Origin: Brassica napus
Lineage: Eukaryota > Streptophyta > Magnoliopsida > Brassicales > Brassicaceae
NCBI RefSeq assembly: GCF_020379485.1
Contig: NC_063446.1
Span: 14,072,471 to 14,136,470, forward strand
DNA: 64,000 nucleotides
Direction: 5' to 3'
Under the pieces are notes generated by a model, which worked only from the letters and a program-made list of their open reading frames with translations, was not told the origin of the DNA and ran no database searches. The first letter of the stretch is position 1; each line of letters begins with the position of its first letter. Below, in pieces: positions 55,551 to 64,000 of the stretch. A program made the position numbers and the translations under genes.

Positions 55551-56952
55551 AATCTCTAGTCCGAGGATCCTGCCATGTTAAGGATGTTTGATTCCATTTT
55601 ATATCCTGTACCAGCTTACCATAATCTCCCCCTAATGCTGGATACTGGGATTCATCAAAATGACAATCTGCGAACCTGGCCTTAAAAAAATCACCTGTTG
55701 TTGGCTCTAGGTACTTAATAATAGAAGGGGAATCGTATCCAACATATACTCCCATCCTCCTCTGAGGTCCCATCTTTGTTCTCTGTGGTGGTGCTATAGG
55801 CACTTGGACGGCACATCCAAAAACTCTTAGATGGGATATATCTGGCTCATGACCCGTTAGTAGTTGGGATGGCGAGTATTTGTGCTCACTAGATGGCCTG
55901 ATGCGAATTAGCTCAGCTGCATGTAGTACTGCATGTCCCCAAGCTGATACTGGGAGTTTGGTATTCATTAAGAGTGGCCGGGCAATCAGCTGGATCCGTT
56001 TTATAAAGGATTCAGCCAGGCCATTCTGAGTATGGACATGTGCTACAGAATGCTCCACACTTACCCCCATGGACATACAATAGTCATTAAAAGCTTGGGA
56101 AGTGAATTCACTTGCATTGTCTAGACGTATAGTCTTTAATGGAAAATCTGGAAAATGTGCTCTCAGTCTTATTATCTGAGCCAGCAATCTTGCAAGTGCT
56201 AGATTACGAGTTGATAGGAGACAAACATGTGACCATCTTGTGGATGCATCAATCAGGACCATAAAATATCTAAATGTCCCACAGGGTGGGTGTATTGGTC
56301 CACAAATATCAACTTGTATTCTTTCTAGGAAATTTGTCACTTCCTTATTCACTTTGGTACGTGATGGCTTAGTAATTAGTTTCCCTTGTGAGCATGCTTC
56401 ACATGTGATATTCTTAGGGATAACTCTTTTTGTTTTCAAACTGTGACCATTTGAATTTGATATGAGTTTTCGCATCATGTTCGAACCGGGGTGTCCCAGC
56501 CGATTGTGCCAAAGAGTGAACTCTTCTTTGAATTCTTTATTCAAGACGGCATTAGCCTCAACAAGACTGGTCTGGGCATAATAAAGACCAGTCCCACACG
56601 CAGGTATAGTCTCAAAGACTTTCTTATTGCCTTGGGTGATTTTATAAATCTGTAGGAATTCTTTACTTCCTTCACCCATTGTTTCGATGTGGAAACCATT
56701 CAGTCTTATGTCTTTAAAGCTCAATAGACTTCTGTTTGAGCTAGGTGAGTACAAAGCATCTTCAATCTCAAGATGTGTACCTTTTGGCAATAAGATATTG
56801 GCGTGGCCATAGCCTTCAATTAAGCTAGCCGTGCCAGCTATAGTGGTGATGTTAGCTACCTTATGTGTGAGATGTATGAAAAATCGTTTGTCTCTCAAAA
56901 TGGTGTGGCTGGTGCCACTGTCCACCACGATTGTATCCATTCCACTTTTCAT
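55486..56952 (-). CDS. Copia 3 pol, protease and integrase part
   Basis: 488 residues from the Met at 56952. The aspartic protease motif VVDSGTSHTIL is at residues 8-18. A gag-pre-integrase zinc module follows with LWHNRLGHPGSN and CEACSQGK. The integrase catalytic core has D in VDICGPI, D in RLDNASEF and E in NGLAESFIK. The C-terminal region has VYVGYDSPSIIKYLEP and stops soon after DPRTRDCD. The usual linker between integrase and reverse transcriptase is missing, and the next domain starts in another frame at 55550, so a deletion lies near 55545. The stretch from 57164 to 56953 separates it from gag. Confidence 0.88.
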   Translation of the reverse strand: MKSGMDTIVVDSGTSHTILRDKRFFIHLTHKVANITTIAGTASLIEGYGHANILLPKGTHLEIEDALYSPSSNRSLLSFKDIRLNGFHIETMGEGSKEFLQIYKITQGNKKVFETIPACGTGLYYAQTSLVEANAVLNKEFKEEFTLWHNRLGHPGSNMMRKLISNSNGHSLKTKRVIPKNITCEACSQGKLITKPSRTKVNKEVTNFLERIQVDICGPIHPPCGTFRYFMVLIDASTRWSHVCLLSTRNLALARLLAQIIRLRAHFPDFPLKTIRLDNASEFTSQAFNDYCMSMGVSVEHSVAHVHTQNGLAESFIKRIQLIARPLLMNTKLPVSAWGHAVLHAAELIRIRPSSEHKYSPSQLLTGHEPDISHLRVFGCAVQVPIAPPQRTKMGPQRRMGVYVGYDSPSIIKYLEPTTGDFFKARFADCHFDESQYPALGGDYGKLVQDIKWNQTSLTWQDPRTRDCDLNKLCHVWKKMEQKTCRHE

Positions 56953-57164
56953 TCTTCAAAAACAATAATCATAAAGTTAATGAACAATAAAATTTTCAGA
57001 GATGGTATCTTTAATGATCTAATTCTTAGGCATATGAGAAATGAAAAAAAAATTTATTCATTCATAAGGATAAAGTTAAATCCAAAGCCAAACACTGATA
57101 AATAATCTTAAAGAACACCAAATCCAGGGGAAAACAATAAAAAACGATATGGAATTTTAATTCC

Positions 57165-58199
57165 TTATTTCAGTATGTCTGAAGTTTCAAACTCCATGTG
57201 ATCAACTTTGTCTGACTCGTGCTGGTGATCCTGGACGTCTTCCAAGTCATCATCATCATCACCATCATATCCCGGGTCTCGAACCATGTTAGCTTCCGGG
57301 TTTCTTTTTAAGCTCTCCATGTAAAGCTCACACAAATGCTTAGGAGTTCGGCAATTCTTTGCCCAATGATTACCCATACCACATCTGTGGCATCGATCAG
57401 CTTTGATCTGTGGTTTAAAAGACACACTACGGCCTCGGCCACGACCACGGCTAAAGCCGGGTGTGGTACCGCGACCACGTCCTCGCCCGTGTGCTTTAAA
57501 AGAACCACGACCTCGTCCTTGACTTCTTCCACGGTTTGGACCGGGATGGTCATTGTGTTGGACAAGGTTACTCTCTTTCTTTGGCTCTATAGCCAGCTTA
57601 GAGATGTCGGGTAATGGAGCTGTACCAGGAGGTCTCATCTCACTGTTTTTCAATAACAGTTCGTTGTTAGCTTCAGCCAACAAGAGACATTCTATCAACT
57701 CAGTATATGTGGCGAAATTCCTCTCTCTGTACTGCTGTTGCAATACCATGTTGGTTTGAGGAAACGTGGAGAGAGTTTTATTAAGCATCTCTTCCTCGGT
57801 TACTTTTTCACCACATAACCTTAACAAGGACACAATTCTGAACAGGACTGAGTTGTACTCGTCTACTGATTTGTAGTCCAAGAACCTTATGTGTTTCCAA
57901 TCATATTGAGCCTTTGGAAGCAACACCGTTTTCTGGTGGTCATATCTTCGCTGTAAAGCGATCCAAAGGTCATATGGATTTTCCATGGTCATGTACTGAG
58001 TTTTCAAGTTCTCTTGGAGATGGTGGCGTATCATGTAGATAGCTCTATACTTGTCTTTGTCACTGGAATTGTTGTCTTTGGTGATTGTGTCACCAAGATC
58101 TTTTGATCGCAGCATGATCTTTGCATCAAGCGCCCATTCCAGGTAGTTGTCACCATTGCTTTTCAAAGCACTGAAATCAAGATTCGCAATCTTTGACAT
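57165..58199 (-). CDS. Copia 3 gag, intact
   Basis: 344-residue capsid-nucleocapsid protein from the ATG at 58199. Residues 1-200 form the UBN2-type capsid (NGDNYLEWALDAKI, QRRYDHQKTVLLP, LDYKSVDEYNSVLF, YRERNFATYTELI). An Arg/Gly-rich segment follows (RGRSQGRGRG, GRGRGRG), then a CCHC knuckle CHRCGMGNHWAKNC and an acidic tail (DGDDDDDLED) ending FETSDILK. The same tail and stop occur in Copia 1, so in this family gag ends as its own frame before pol. No lesion seen. Confidence 0.93.
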   Translation of the reverse strand: MSKIANLDFSALKSNGDNYLEWALDAKIMLRSKDLGDTITKDNNSSDKDKYRAIYMIRHHLQENLKTQYMTMENPYDLWIALQRRYDHQKTVLLPKAQYDWKHIRFLDYKSVDEYNSVLFRIVSLLRLCGEKVTEEEMLNKTLSTFPQTNMVLQQQYRERNFATYTELIECLLLAEANNELLLKNSEMRPPGTAPLPDISKLAIEPKKESNLVQHNDHPGPNRGRSQGRGRGSFKAHGRGRGRGTTPGFSRGRGRGRSVSFKPQIKADRCHRCGMGNHWAKNCRTPKHLCELYMESLKRNPEANMVRDPGYDGDDDDDLEDVQDHQHESDKVDHMEFETSDILK

Positions 58200-59450
58200 C
58201 TGAAAAATATTTGTAGTTTATCCCCATTAGTAAGAAAATAATCGGATCATTCACATACTCTTTCAGTCGGATACAAGCAATGCAAGTAAATAACAATATT
58301 TTTTTTCAATGATCCAAACGATTTCATGTATATGCAGGAAGGTAAAGTTAAACCTATACATCTAGGATAAAGTTAAATCCATTGCATGAAATCTGATCAG
58401 TTTTATCAATTTTCGACATGAAAGTAAACTAATCAGTATGAATGATCTATCCTAATCAGATGATTTCATGTGATATGCAGGAAGGTAAAGTTAAACCTAT
58501 ACAAAATCGAGATAAAGTTAAATCCATGCATGAAATCAGATTAGTATACATTTTCAAAAAAATGCAATCATTTCTTACTTTTATTTGTTTTCGATATTTA
58601 TCAGATTAAATATAATGATTTGATAATGCTAGTATATCAGTAATAATCCGAAATTTATTTATTTTCAGATAAATACTAGCAATTCCTATTCCTAGTAGGA
58701 TTAGAAAAAAAAAATCGATATTTTCTGATAAATGCTGAAAATCCTATTTTTTTTTTTTAAGATAAAGATATAAGGTTTTAAAAAAAAAAGGAAAATCGAA
58801 TTAAAATATATAATATATTGTTTTCAGTCGGATTTATCAAAAAAATCGGATTTATCTTTAAAATTTCAGATTTATCTATAAGAAAAATCGGATTTATCTT
58901 AAAAATATTAAAAAAATTCTTTCAAATTTGAGACAGGTTCTAGTCGATTTCAACATATCAGAGAAAGACTTTAAACATTCAAGAACAAGTTTCTAATGCA
59001 AGCAAACAATCAGATTAAGTTGATGCAGCAGTCGGATATGTAAAAAAAAATTGGTGTAATTGTCAACCTAAAAGGTTCTAGCAATTAACTCACATCAGGA
59101 AGATTAAAAAAAATCAAACAAGCTTAAACAGGGTGAAACAAGACGAGATTTAAGCTTTGAAAATAGATTAGGGTTTTAGATTTTATTCTGCAAAGACATA
59201 CGGCTAGATGTAGCTGTATGTATGCGGCTGAGGGTTTAAATCCTTTTTGGTTTTGTTTTGAGTTTTCTGAAGATACCTGAACCTTTTGTGATGAGTTGAA
59301 CGGTCTGTGAGGAGAGAGAGCTGCTGCTGGTTGCTGACAGAGAGAAAAGGAGGCGACTGGAAGAGCTTTAGGAGTCGCCGGAAAATAGCAAGAGATCGTT
59401 TGGTTTCTGATTTATGGGTGGTGGATTTTTGGAAGGGTTTAGAGACAAGG
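58200..59450 (-). other. Untranslated leader of Copia 3
   Basis: AT-rich leader with an internal duplication: AGGTAAAGTTAAACCTATAC occurs near 58339 and again near 58482. Many ATCGGATTTATC-like words follow. No gene. Confidence 0.6.
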
Positions 59451-59464
59451 TCGTGCTGATAACG
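59451..59464 (-). promoter_or_regulatory. Primer-binding site of Copia 3
   Basis: The minus-strand sequence CGTTATCAGCACGA adjoins the 5' LTR, identical to the other two Copia elements. Confidence 0.7.
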
Positions 59465-59732
59465 TGTTGTGAATGAAGAGGGAACTTGTGTGTATTATTA
59501 GGTCGACCAACTGGTCTTTATATACATATGGTAATGACGGTCTAAGTACTGGATCGACATGAGATCGTACTTATCCTTAACTAGATAATGACTAGCAATA
59601 CGTAAGATAAACACCAACTATAATGTAGATAAACACAAGAGTAGATAGGCGCCAGTATGATCCTGCGGATGGGCTTGGCCCGTCTTGCTACACGGGCTGA
59701 TAAATGGGTCGATCACTAAATGGTTTATAACA
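59465..59732 (-). repeat. 5' LTR of Copia 3
   Basis: 268 bp, the partner of 53408-53676. The target duplication CTTTA follows at 59733-59737. Confidence 0.93.
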
Positions 59733-59742
59733 CTTTAAAGAC

Positions 59743-60037
59743 TTTTTTTTTTTTTTTTGCTAAGAATGTTAATATCATAAATGAAAGAAAATGTTACAAA
59801 GTTGTTTCCTATACAAATGATTTCTTGGCAAAAAAGAGATAAAAAACAAAAAAACATTAGAACTTATCCAGACATGTGTAATTAGACTGAGATTAAATCA
59901 GCCAACTAGCCATAAGGTTTTGGAATCGTCTTCTACGTCTCCTGGCATGGATTGTATTGATGATGGTTCGGTTGATTTCTTTGAAGATCACAAGCGCTGG
60001 GATCGATGTTTGGTTGTGCAAAACGTTGTTTCTCTGC
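59743..60037 (-). mobile_element. Very short 5'-truncated LINE 3' end in PAE copy B intron 5
   Basis: A T run at about 59745-59759 is the tail. The minus-strand frame ending at 59893 reads [21 protein letters not shown] then a stop, the C-terminal signature of plant LINE ORF2 proteins. CTTTAAAG occurs on both sides (59733-59740 and 60039-60046), the probable target duplication. Copia 3 then inserted at the left copy. The exon 6 acceptor of copy B is the right copy (CTTTAAAG then GCTTTG). Confidence 0.65.
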
Positions 60038-61373
60038 CCTTTAAAGGCTTTGCCCAACGAATGTTCTTCTGGGGGTCTTTCAGCGATTTTACGCTGCGAT
60101 GATTTCAGTAGTTTGTTTCCTCCTACCACTAAAGTAAAATGCATGAGCGATGCTGGCTTTTTCCTCGATGCGTGAGTAATTTTTTTTTCAAACGAACTTC
60201 GTGCAATTGATGATGAAAATTAATATATACTGTGTTGTAAATAAAGTGAATCAAATAAGAAAAAGCTAAAATACTTAGAAAAGAATACGATTGACCAAAT
60301 ATCTGTTTTAAAGTTTATATATTGATTACGTGAATGTATAATATTTTAGATTCATATTTATATAATTTCAAAACTCAATATTTCTTTTTCTTTTATGAAA
60401 AACTTATTTATCATCATCCGGCCCAATTAATGAATATATTTCCGGTGCACCGAGATTGAAATACTCCAGAGTCAACATATTGACTGGTTTGTGTCTTGTT
60501 TGTAAATGAAGGGTTTATATATCTGGAGCTCGTTCTTTAAGGCGTATGTATTTTGGTGTCGTAAATACCCAGGTACCAGTACAAGTGTGCAACGTTATGA
60601 AGTCATGATGATGATAAAGTTGGTTGAAGACTTGAAGCTAACCACAAATATGTTTTTCTTAACTTTTAGGGTTTACAAAATACGCTTCCTCGCACATGTA
60701 CAAGCCATCTTGATGCAACTTCGGTATGGATTTCCTGGCACATGTACACGCTTCCTCATTACTTAACTTGGTTTCAATATTTCACAGTGCTTTTTCCCTC
60801 AAAACATAATCAACCAAGTCAAGTCCCCATTATTTATTCTCAACTCGGCATTTGATTCGTGGCAGGTAACTTATTACTGAATCATGTGATTTTCTTTGTC
60901 TTTAACTATGTGTGCGGTTTTGGTGAATTTTATGAACTCGCATAAAAGAGAATAACAAAACTCTAGCAAATTGCTGTTTAGAATAACAAAACTCTAGCAA
61001 ATTGCTGTTTTTAGGGGTTTCCTTAATAAAACATGTGAATAAATTAGTACATTTCTAGGAAATTTCTTTTAGGGTAAGGTGATAAAGATAAATTAGGTGA
61101 ATCTATACTTCTTGATTTATAAGCCCCGATCGCTGACCCGTGGCCATATCTACTCAGTCAATCGAGTAGAGCTCCCTGGCAATATTTTTTTTATTCTAAG
61201 CCAGCAAGAAGACTATCTTGTTTTTTTCTATGCAGATTGAAAGTAGTATAGCTCCACCATCTGCTGATCCGAGTGGCAGTTGGCATAATTGCAGCTCCAG
61301 CTTCAAGTGCAACGCCTCTCAGATGCAATTCTTGGAAGGTAACTAATGATGTTTTTATGAAATGTACAACTCT

Positions 61374-61439
61374 TTGAACCCACGCCCTTTAGGACCAGAA
61401 CCTTAATCCGGTGCCTTAGACCAACTCGGCCATATCAAC
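61374..61439 (-). tRNA. tRNA-Leu(AAG) fragment, 3'-truncated pseudogene
   Basis: From 61439 the minus strand reads GTTGATATGGCCGAG, TTGGTCTAAGGC, an anticodon arm with loop TTAAGGT (anticodon AAG), and a variable arm into GGGCGTGGGTTCAAA. It then leaves tRNA sequence, so the 3' half of the T arm and the acceptor strand are missing. It is a non-functional fragment in intron 10 of PAE copy B. Confidence 0.85.
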
Positions 61440-61809
61440 TAGGTTTGATGATCCTGGAAGGTTACTAATGATAATTTCATGAAACCTACTACAGGTTTCA
61501 AGATGAGTATGTTAGATGCCTTAAAGACCTTTTCGATGTCAAGCAAGAACGGAATGTTTATTAGCTCGCACTGGGCTCATTGTCTAGCTGAGAGAAAAGA
61601 CACTTGGTTTCCTGGAAATTCTCAACCTGGTGAAGATAAGGTGAGAAAAAACGCAGTTGGTTGATGATAATGAGTACTTTTTATATTGTTTCGAACACAC
61701 TTTTGTTTGGATTTGAAATCCTGTTGTTGATGCCTTGTTGTTGGAACAAAAAATACAGGGGATTGCTGTAGCTGTTGGAGATTGGTATTTCGAAAGAGCA
61801 AAAAAGTAA

Positions 61810-63430
61810 AGTTCACAGACTGATTGTCACAAGAAACGTTGTTAACGAGATGTTTGTTACACTTTATTATATTGTTGAGTCTTTGATTTTCATAGAAAGG
61901 CAGTGAAGGGATTCCATAAATGTGTTTGTGTCAATTTATCTGCCAACCAATAGTTAACAGATTTTTTTTGAGAAAACTGATAGTTCATTATGCCAAACAA
62001 ATTCTTAATATTGTCGTAAAATTTAAAGCCAAACAAACATTTGTAGGTTTCTCCACTCAGATCTAAGATTCGAATCTCAGACTATGTAATTTTTTTTTAG
62101 ATTGCACGTTATAAAAAGTCCATACTTCAATTCTCGTAGAAAACAATTTATTAAACAATTATACAGACTACGGAAGACAGAAAAAAGACTTACAAAGGAT
62201 CTTCAATATGGTGCAAGTAAATCCGGTCAGACGTGAATCTTCATAGAACGATTCATGTAACGTAGTTAAGCATAGATCATCGTAAAGCGGATAGTATTAT
62301 TAGTTAATATTATATTAAATCAGCGATAAAAAAACAAACACTTAATACTTTTTACTTAACAGTCGAGTTACTGCGTTACGTTATTTCTAAAAGGTAAAAA
62401 TGGTTGGATTGGAATCTTATAAAATATTCGTGTATAAAGTAAATCAATTTTGACTTTCGGATAGTTTTAGTGAAAACCATCACATCATTTCCAAACTGTC
62501 AAATCTTCGAACTATATTTTTAACAGATATTTTCCTTTTGTGAAAATTCTTTACCTACTCCGAATTTTCTACGGCGAAAGAATATTCCGACGCCGGCCAA
62601 AACATAAGCTTTGGGTCAATGGCGACAAGTCCAATTTTCTGATAAGACTCTTCAAAAAGCACGTACAAGAGAAGAAGACTAAACAAAAATACAGCCTTTT
62701 TCCCCAAAGTTTATAATAGCCAGAAATTAAGTGTATTCGATTCCATTTTTTTCATATATGTGATCAGTCATTAAATTCAATAAAAAGAAATCATTTTTGC
62801 AACTTTTTAAATAAAAGTATTAGTTTTAAAATATTAAAATATTCTTTTTAAAAGTCAAAAAAATATACAGTTGACAGATATTTATCTCTATTTTAAAATT
62901 CGTCCATTTTAAGGAATAAAATAGAAAATACCCTTAAACTAGATCATTTCTAAAAAAATGTCACTTCTTATTAGTTGAGTTAATTCCCACTTTAGTTTAC
63001 TAATTATGTTTTGCTTTAATTAAGTGTTTTCTTTGTGTCTTCTGTTTTGTCTTGTAATTAATCACAGGTGTGAAAAATGGTTAAGGATGTGACTCAGGAT
63101 CACAACTCATTCACAGAAACAGACAGAAACTGATTTATTACGTTCATCATTGTTCTTCAACAGAGTAATTGCAAACTTTAGACATCTAAAACCATCAAGA
63201 GTACTACACATCATCATCAACAACGAAACAAAAAATAAATGAATATATAGTACTATGAGACTGAAAGGTTTGCATAAGATAGAAGAAGAATTGACGTATA
63301 AAACACACTTAACAAATAAAGACAGCTCAATTTTCACCCCCATGAATATACAGAACACTTAGCTCCACTCTACGTATGTGTATATGGTATATGTTTTTGT
63401 TCTATACATCTGTTAGAATTAAAAGAAAAG
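61810..63430. other. Intergenic between PAE copy B and MYB61
   Basis: AT-rich. The first 120 bases share sequence with the 3' flank of PAE copy C (TTCACAGACTGATTGTCAC, GGGATTCCATAAATGTG). AGATTCGAATCTC near 62066 resembles a B box but has no A box. The region before 63430 should hold the MYB61 3' UTR. No gene is seen. Confidence 0.5.
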
Positions 63431-64000
63431 CTAAAGGGACTGACCAAAAGAGACGGCCATTCTCTGAAGATCCTTGGAGAACACGTCACTAGCTTCGGGT
63501 GTGCTTAAATTCTCGTTCTGGCTTTGGCTCCAAGGATCTGTAATGTTCGAAACCTTGGCTAAGTACTCTCCCTCTGATTTGATGTAGATCTGCTGAGAGC
63601 TTTGACTCTGTACCGTGCTTCCGTTGAAGAACGGTGTGTTCAAATACTCTGACCATTTCACTTCTTCAAAGTTAGGATTAGGTTTGGTTACTGAAGAAGA
63701 AGGGATTGACCATGAGAAACCGCTATTTTCGAAGAAGTTCGAAGTGTTGTTTGTCTGAAACTCCCAGTTAGATGCTGTATGGTCTCCTCTGGAGACAGTA
63801 CTCGAACTGTTATCCGGAGGAAGACTAATCGAAGGCTTTACGCAAACGGGTGTCTGAAAGACAGAACCAACCATGTTTCCGAGGCTAAACTGCCCCGGAA
63901 CCATGGAGCAGAGTGAAGACTCAGGTGTAAGGTTGGAGTTGAAGTTAAGCTTCTGAAAACCGAAGTAGTCTGAGAAATCAGATGGCCTTTCCAGGAAGAA
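63431..64000 (-). CDS. MYB61: MYB61 C-terminal part (partial, continues beyond the window)
   Basis: The last 189 residues of an R2R3-MYB transcription factor, open to the window edge at 64000, with the stop at 63431-63433. The DNA-binding repeats lie outside the window. Recognisable MYB61-type segments are FSDYFGFQKLNFNSN, VFQTPVCVKPSISLPP, SGFSWSIPSSS, VKWSEYLNTPFF, IYIKSEGEYL and the end SKDLQRMAVSFGQSL. MYB61 is a nuclear regulator of stomatal aperture, lignin and seed mucilage in Arabidopsis. Its position next to PAE matches At1g09540. The symbol rests on remembered C-terminal sequence plus gene order. Confidence 0.82.
   Translation of the reverse strand, partial: FFLERPSDFSDYFGFQKLNFNSNLTPESSLCSMVPGQFSLGNMVGSVFQTPVCVKPSISLPPDNSSSTVSRGDHTASNWEFQTNNTSNFFENSGFSWSIPSSSVTKPNPNFEEVKWSEYLNTPFFNGSTVQSQSSQQIYIKSEGEYLAKVSNITDPWSQSQNENLSTPEASDVFSKDLQRMAVSFGQSL

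Larger units (their letters stand above)
53408..59732 (-). mobile_element. Copia 3: Ty1/Copia LTR retrotransposon, least decayed copy
   Basis: LTRs at 53408-53676 and 59465-59732 (TGTTGT...ATAACA) are flanked by CTTTA (53403-53407 and 59733-59737). Minus-strand order is LTR, primer site (59464-59451), 1.25-kb leader, gag (58199-57165), pol (56952-53830), purine tract (complement CTCCCCCTTGATCG at 53677), LTR. The LTRs differ by about five substitutions and one single-base indel, so insertion is recent. It lies in intron 5 of PAE copy B, next to a LINE end. Confidence 0.95.
50609..61809 (+). pseudogene. Pectin acetylesterase copy B, disrupted tandem duplicate
   Basis: Exons equivalent to 2-12 of copy A are present: 50609-50691, 52810-52939, 53027-53100, 53222-53312, 60047-60171, 60512-60572, 60670-60723, 60788-60865, 61236-61338, 61495-61640 and 61759-61809. 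All match copy A in length except exon 5, which has 4 extra bases (frameshift), and exon 12, which differs at its end. Exon 1 and the signal peptide are absent because a Gypsy fragment abuts the exon 2 acceptor. The catalytic Ser motif reads [10 protein letters not shown] (Gly to Glu). The stop follows YFERAKK, probably the ancestral end that copy A lost. Intron 2 holds two hAT elements, intron 5 a Copia and a LINE end, and intron 10 a tRNA fragment. Confidence 0.9.

Noticed and set aside
59893..60144. Minus-strand frame running across PAE copy B exon 6
   Set aside because: Only its last 50 codons are LINE-derived. The rest is the antisense of exon 6.
61374..61439. Functional tRNA-Leu gene
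   Set aside because: The T arm is cut and the acceptor 3' strand is missing.
62040..62100. Possible SINE (B-box-like AGATTCGAATCTC)
   Set aside because: No A box, no tail with target duplication, and only one short motif.

Overview
The window is plant nuclear DNA, almost certainly from a Brassica-type crucifer. Four single-copy gene families lie in the order mitochondrial calcium uniporter (115-1073, +), germin-like protein (3673-4415, -), pectin acetylesterase (42326-46210, +) and the C-terminal part of MYB61 (63431-64000, -). From memory this matches Arabidopsis chromosome 1 around At1g09575, At1g09560, At1g09550 and At1g09540. PHYA (At1g09570), which in Arabidopsis lies between the uniporter and germin-like genes, is absent here. 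That would fit post-polyploid gene loss in a Brassica subgenome.

Most of the roughly 60 kb between these genes is nested transposable elements, and many can be bounded to the base by target-site duplications (TSDs). From 4713 to 23498 a LINE-like element carrying only ORF1 (TSD GAGAATTTGAT) is split by a Copia element (6853-23480, TSD CTGTT). That Copia is split in turn by a complete CACTA transposon (12071-22698, TSD ATG) with TNPD-like, TNPA-like and Athila-ORF1-like genes. From 24362 to 39568 a second, minus-strand Copia (TSD GAAAT) is split by a Ty3/Gypsy chromovirus (25617-34731, TSD ATTAT) with 2-kb LTRs. A third Copia (53408-59732, TSD CTTTA) still carries recognisable gag and pol, broken by a few lesions.

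The pectin acetylesterase locus was a tandem array of at least three copies. Copy A (42326-46210) has 12 exons that join in phase to 403 codons. Copy B (50609-61809) lacks exon 1, has a 4-base excess in exon 5, and its introns hold two hAT elements, a Copia, a LINE end and a tRNA-Leu fragment. Copy C is a fossil: an exon 1 remnant near 23.9 kb and exon 11-12 remnants near 39.6-39.9 kb, now about 15 kb apart because Copia 2 with its nested Gypsy lies between them. A Helitron, two further hAT elements, a Stowaway-like MITE, a 27-bp minisatellite that reverses strand, four tandem repeats of about 350 bp and a Gypsy LTR fragment fill the remaining space.

The observations most worth a second look are: the same 14-nt primer site in all three Copia elements, which pairs with the anticodon arm of tRNA-Ile rather than a tRNA 3' end; two Copia elements sharing the same decayed pol; an Athila-ORF1-like gene inside a CACTA element; a TNPA-like gene whose start codon appears only after splicing; and a spliceable intron at the gag-protease junction of the Gypsy element. 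All boundaries, splice sites and homologies were read by eye, without database searches.
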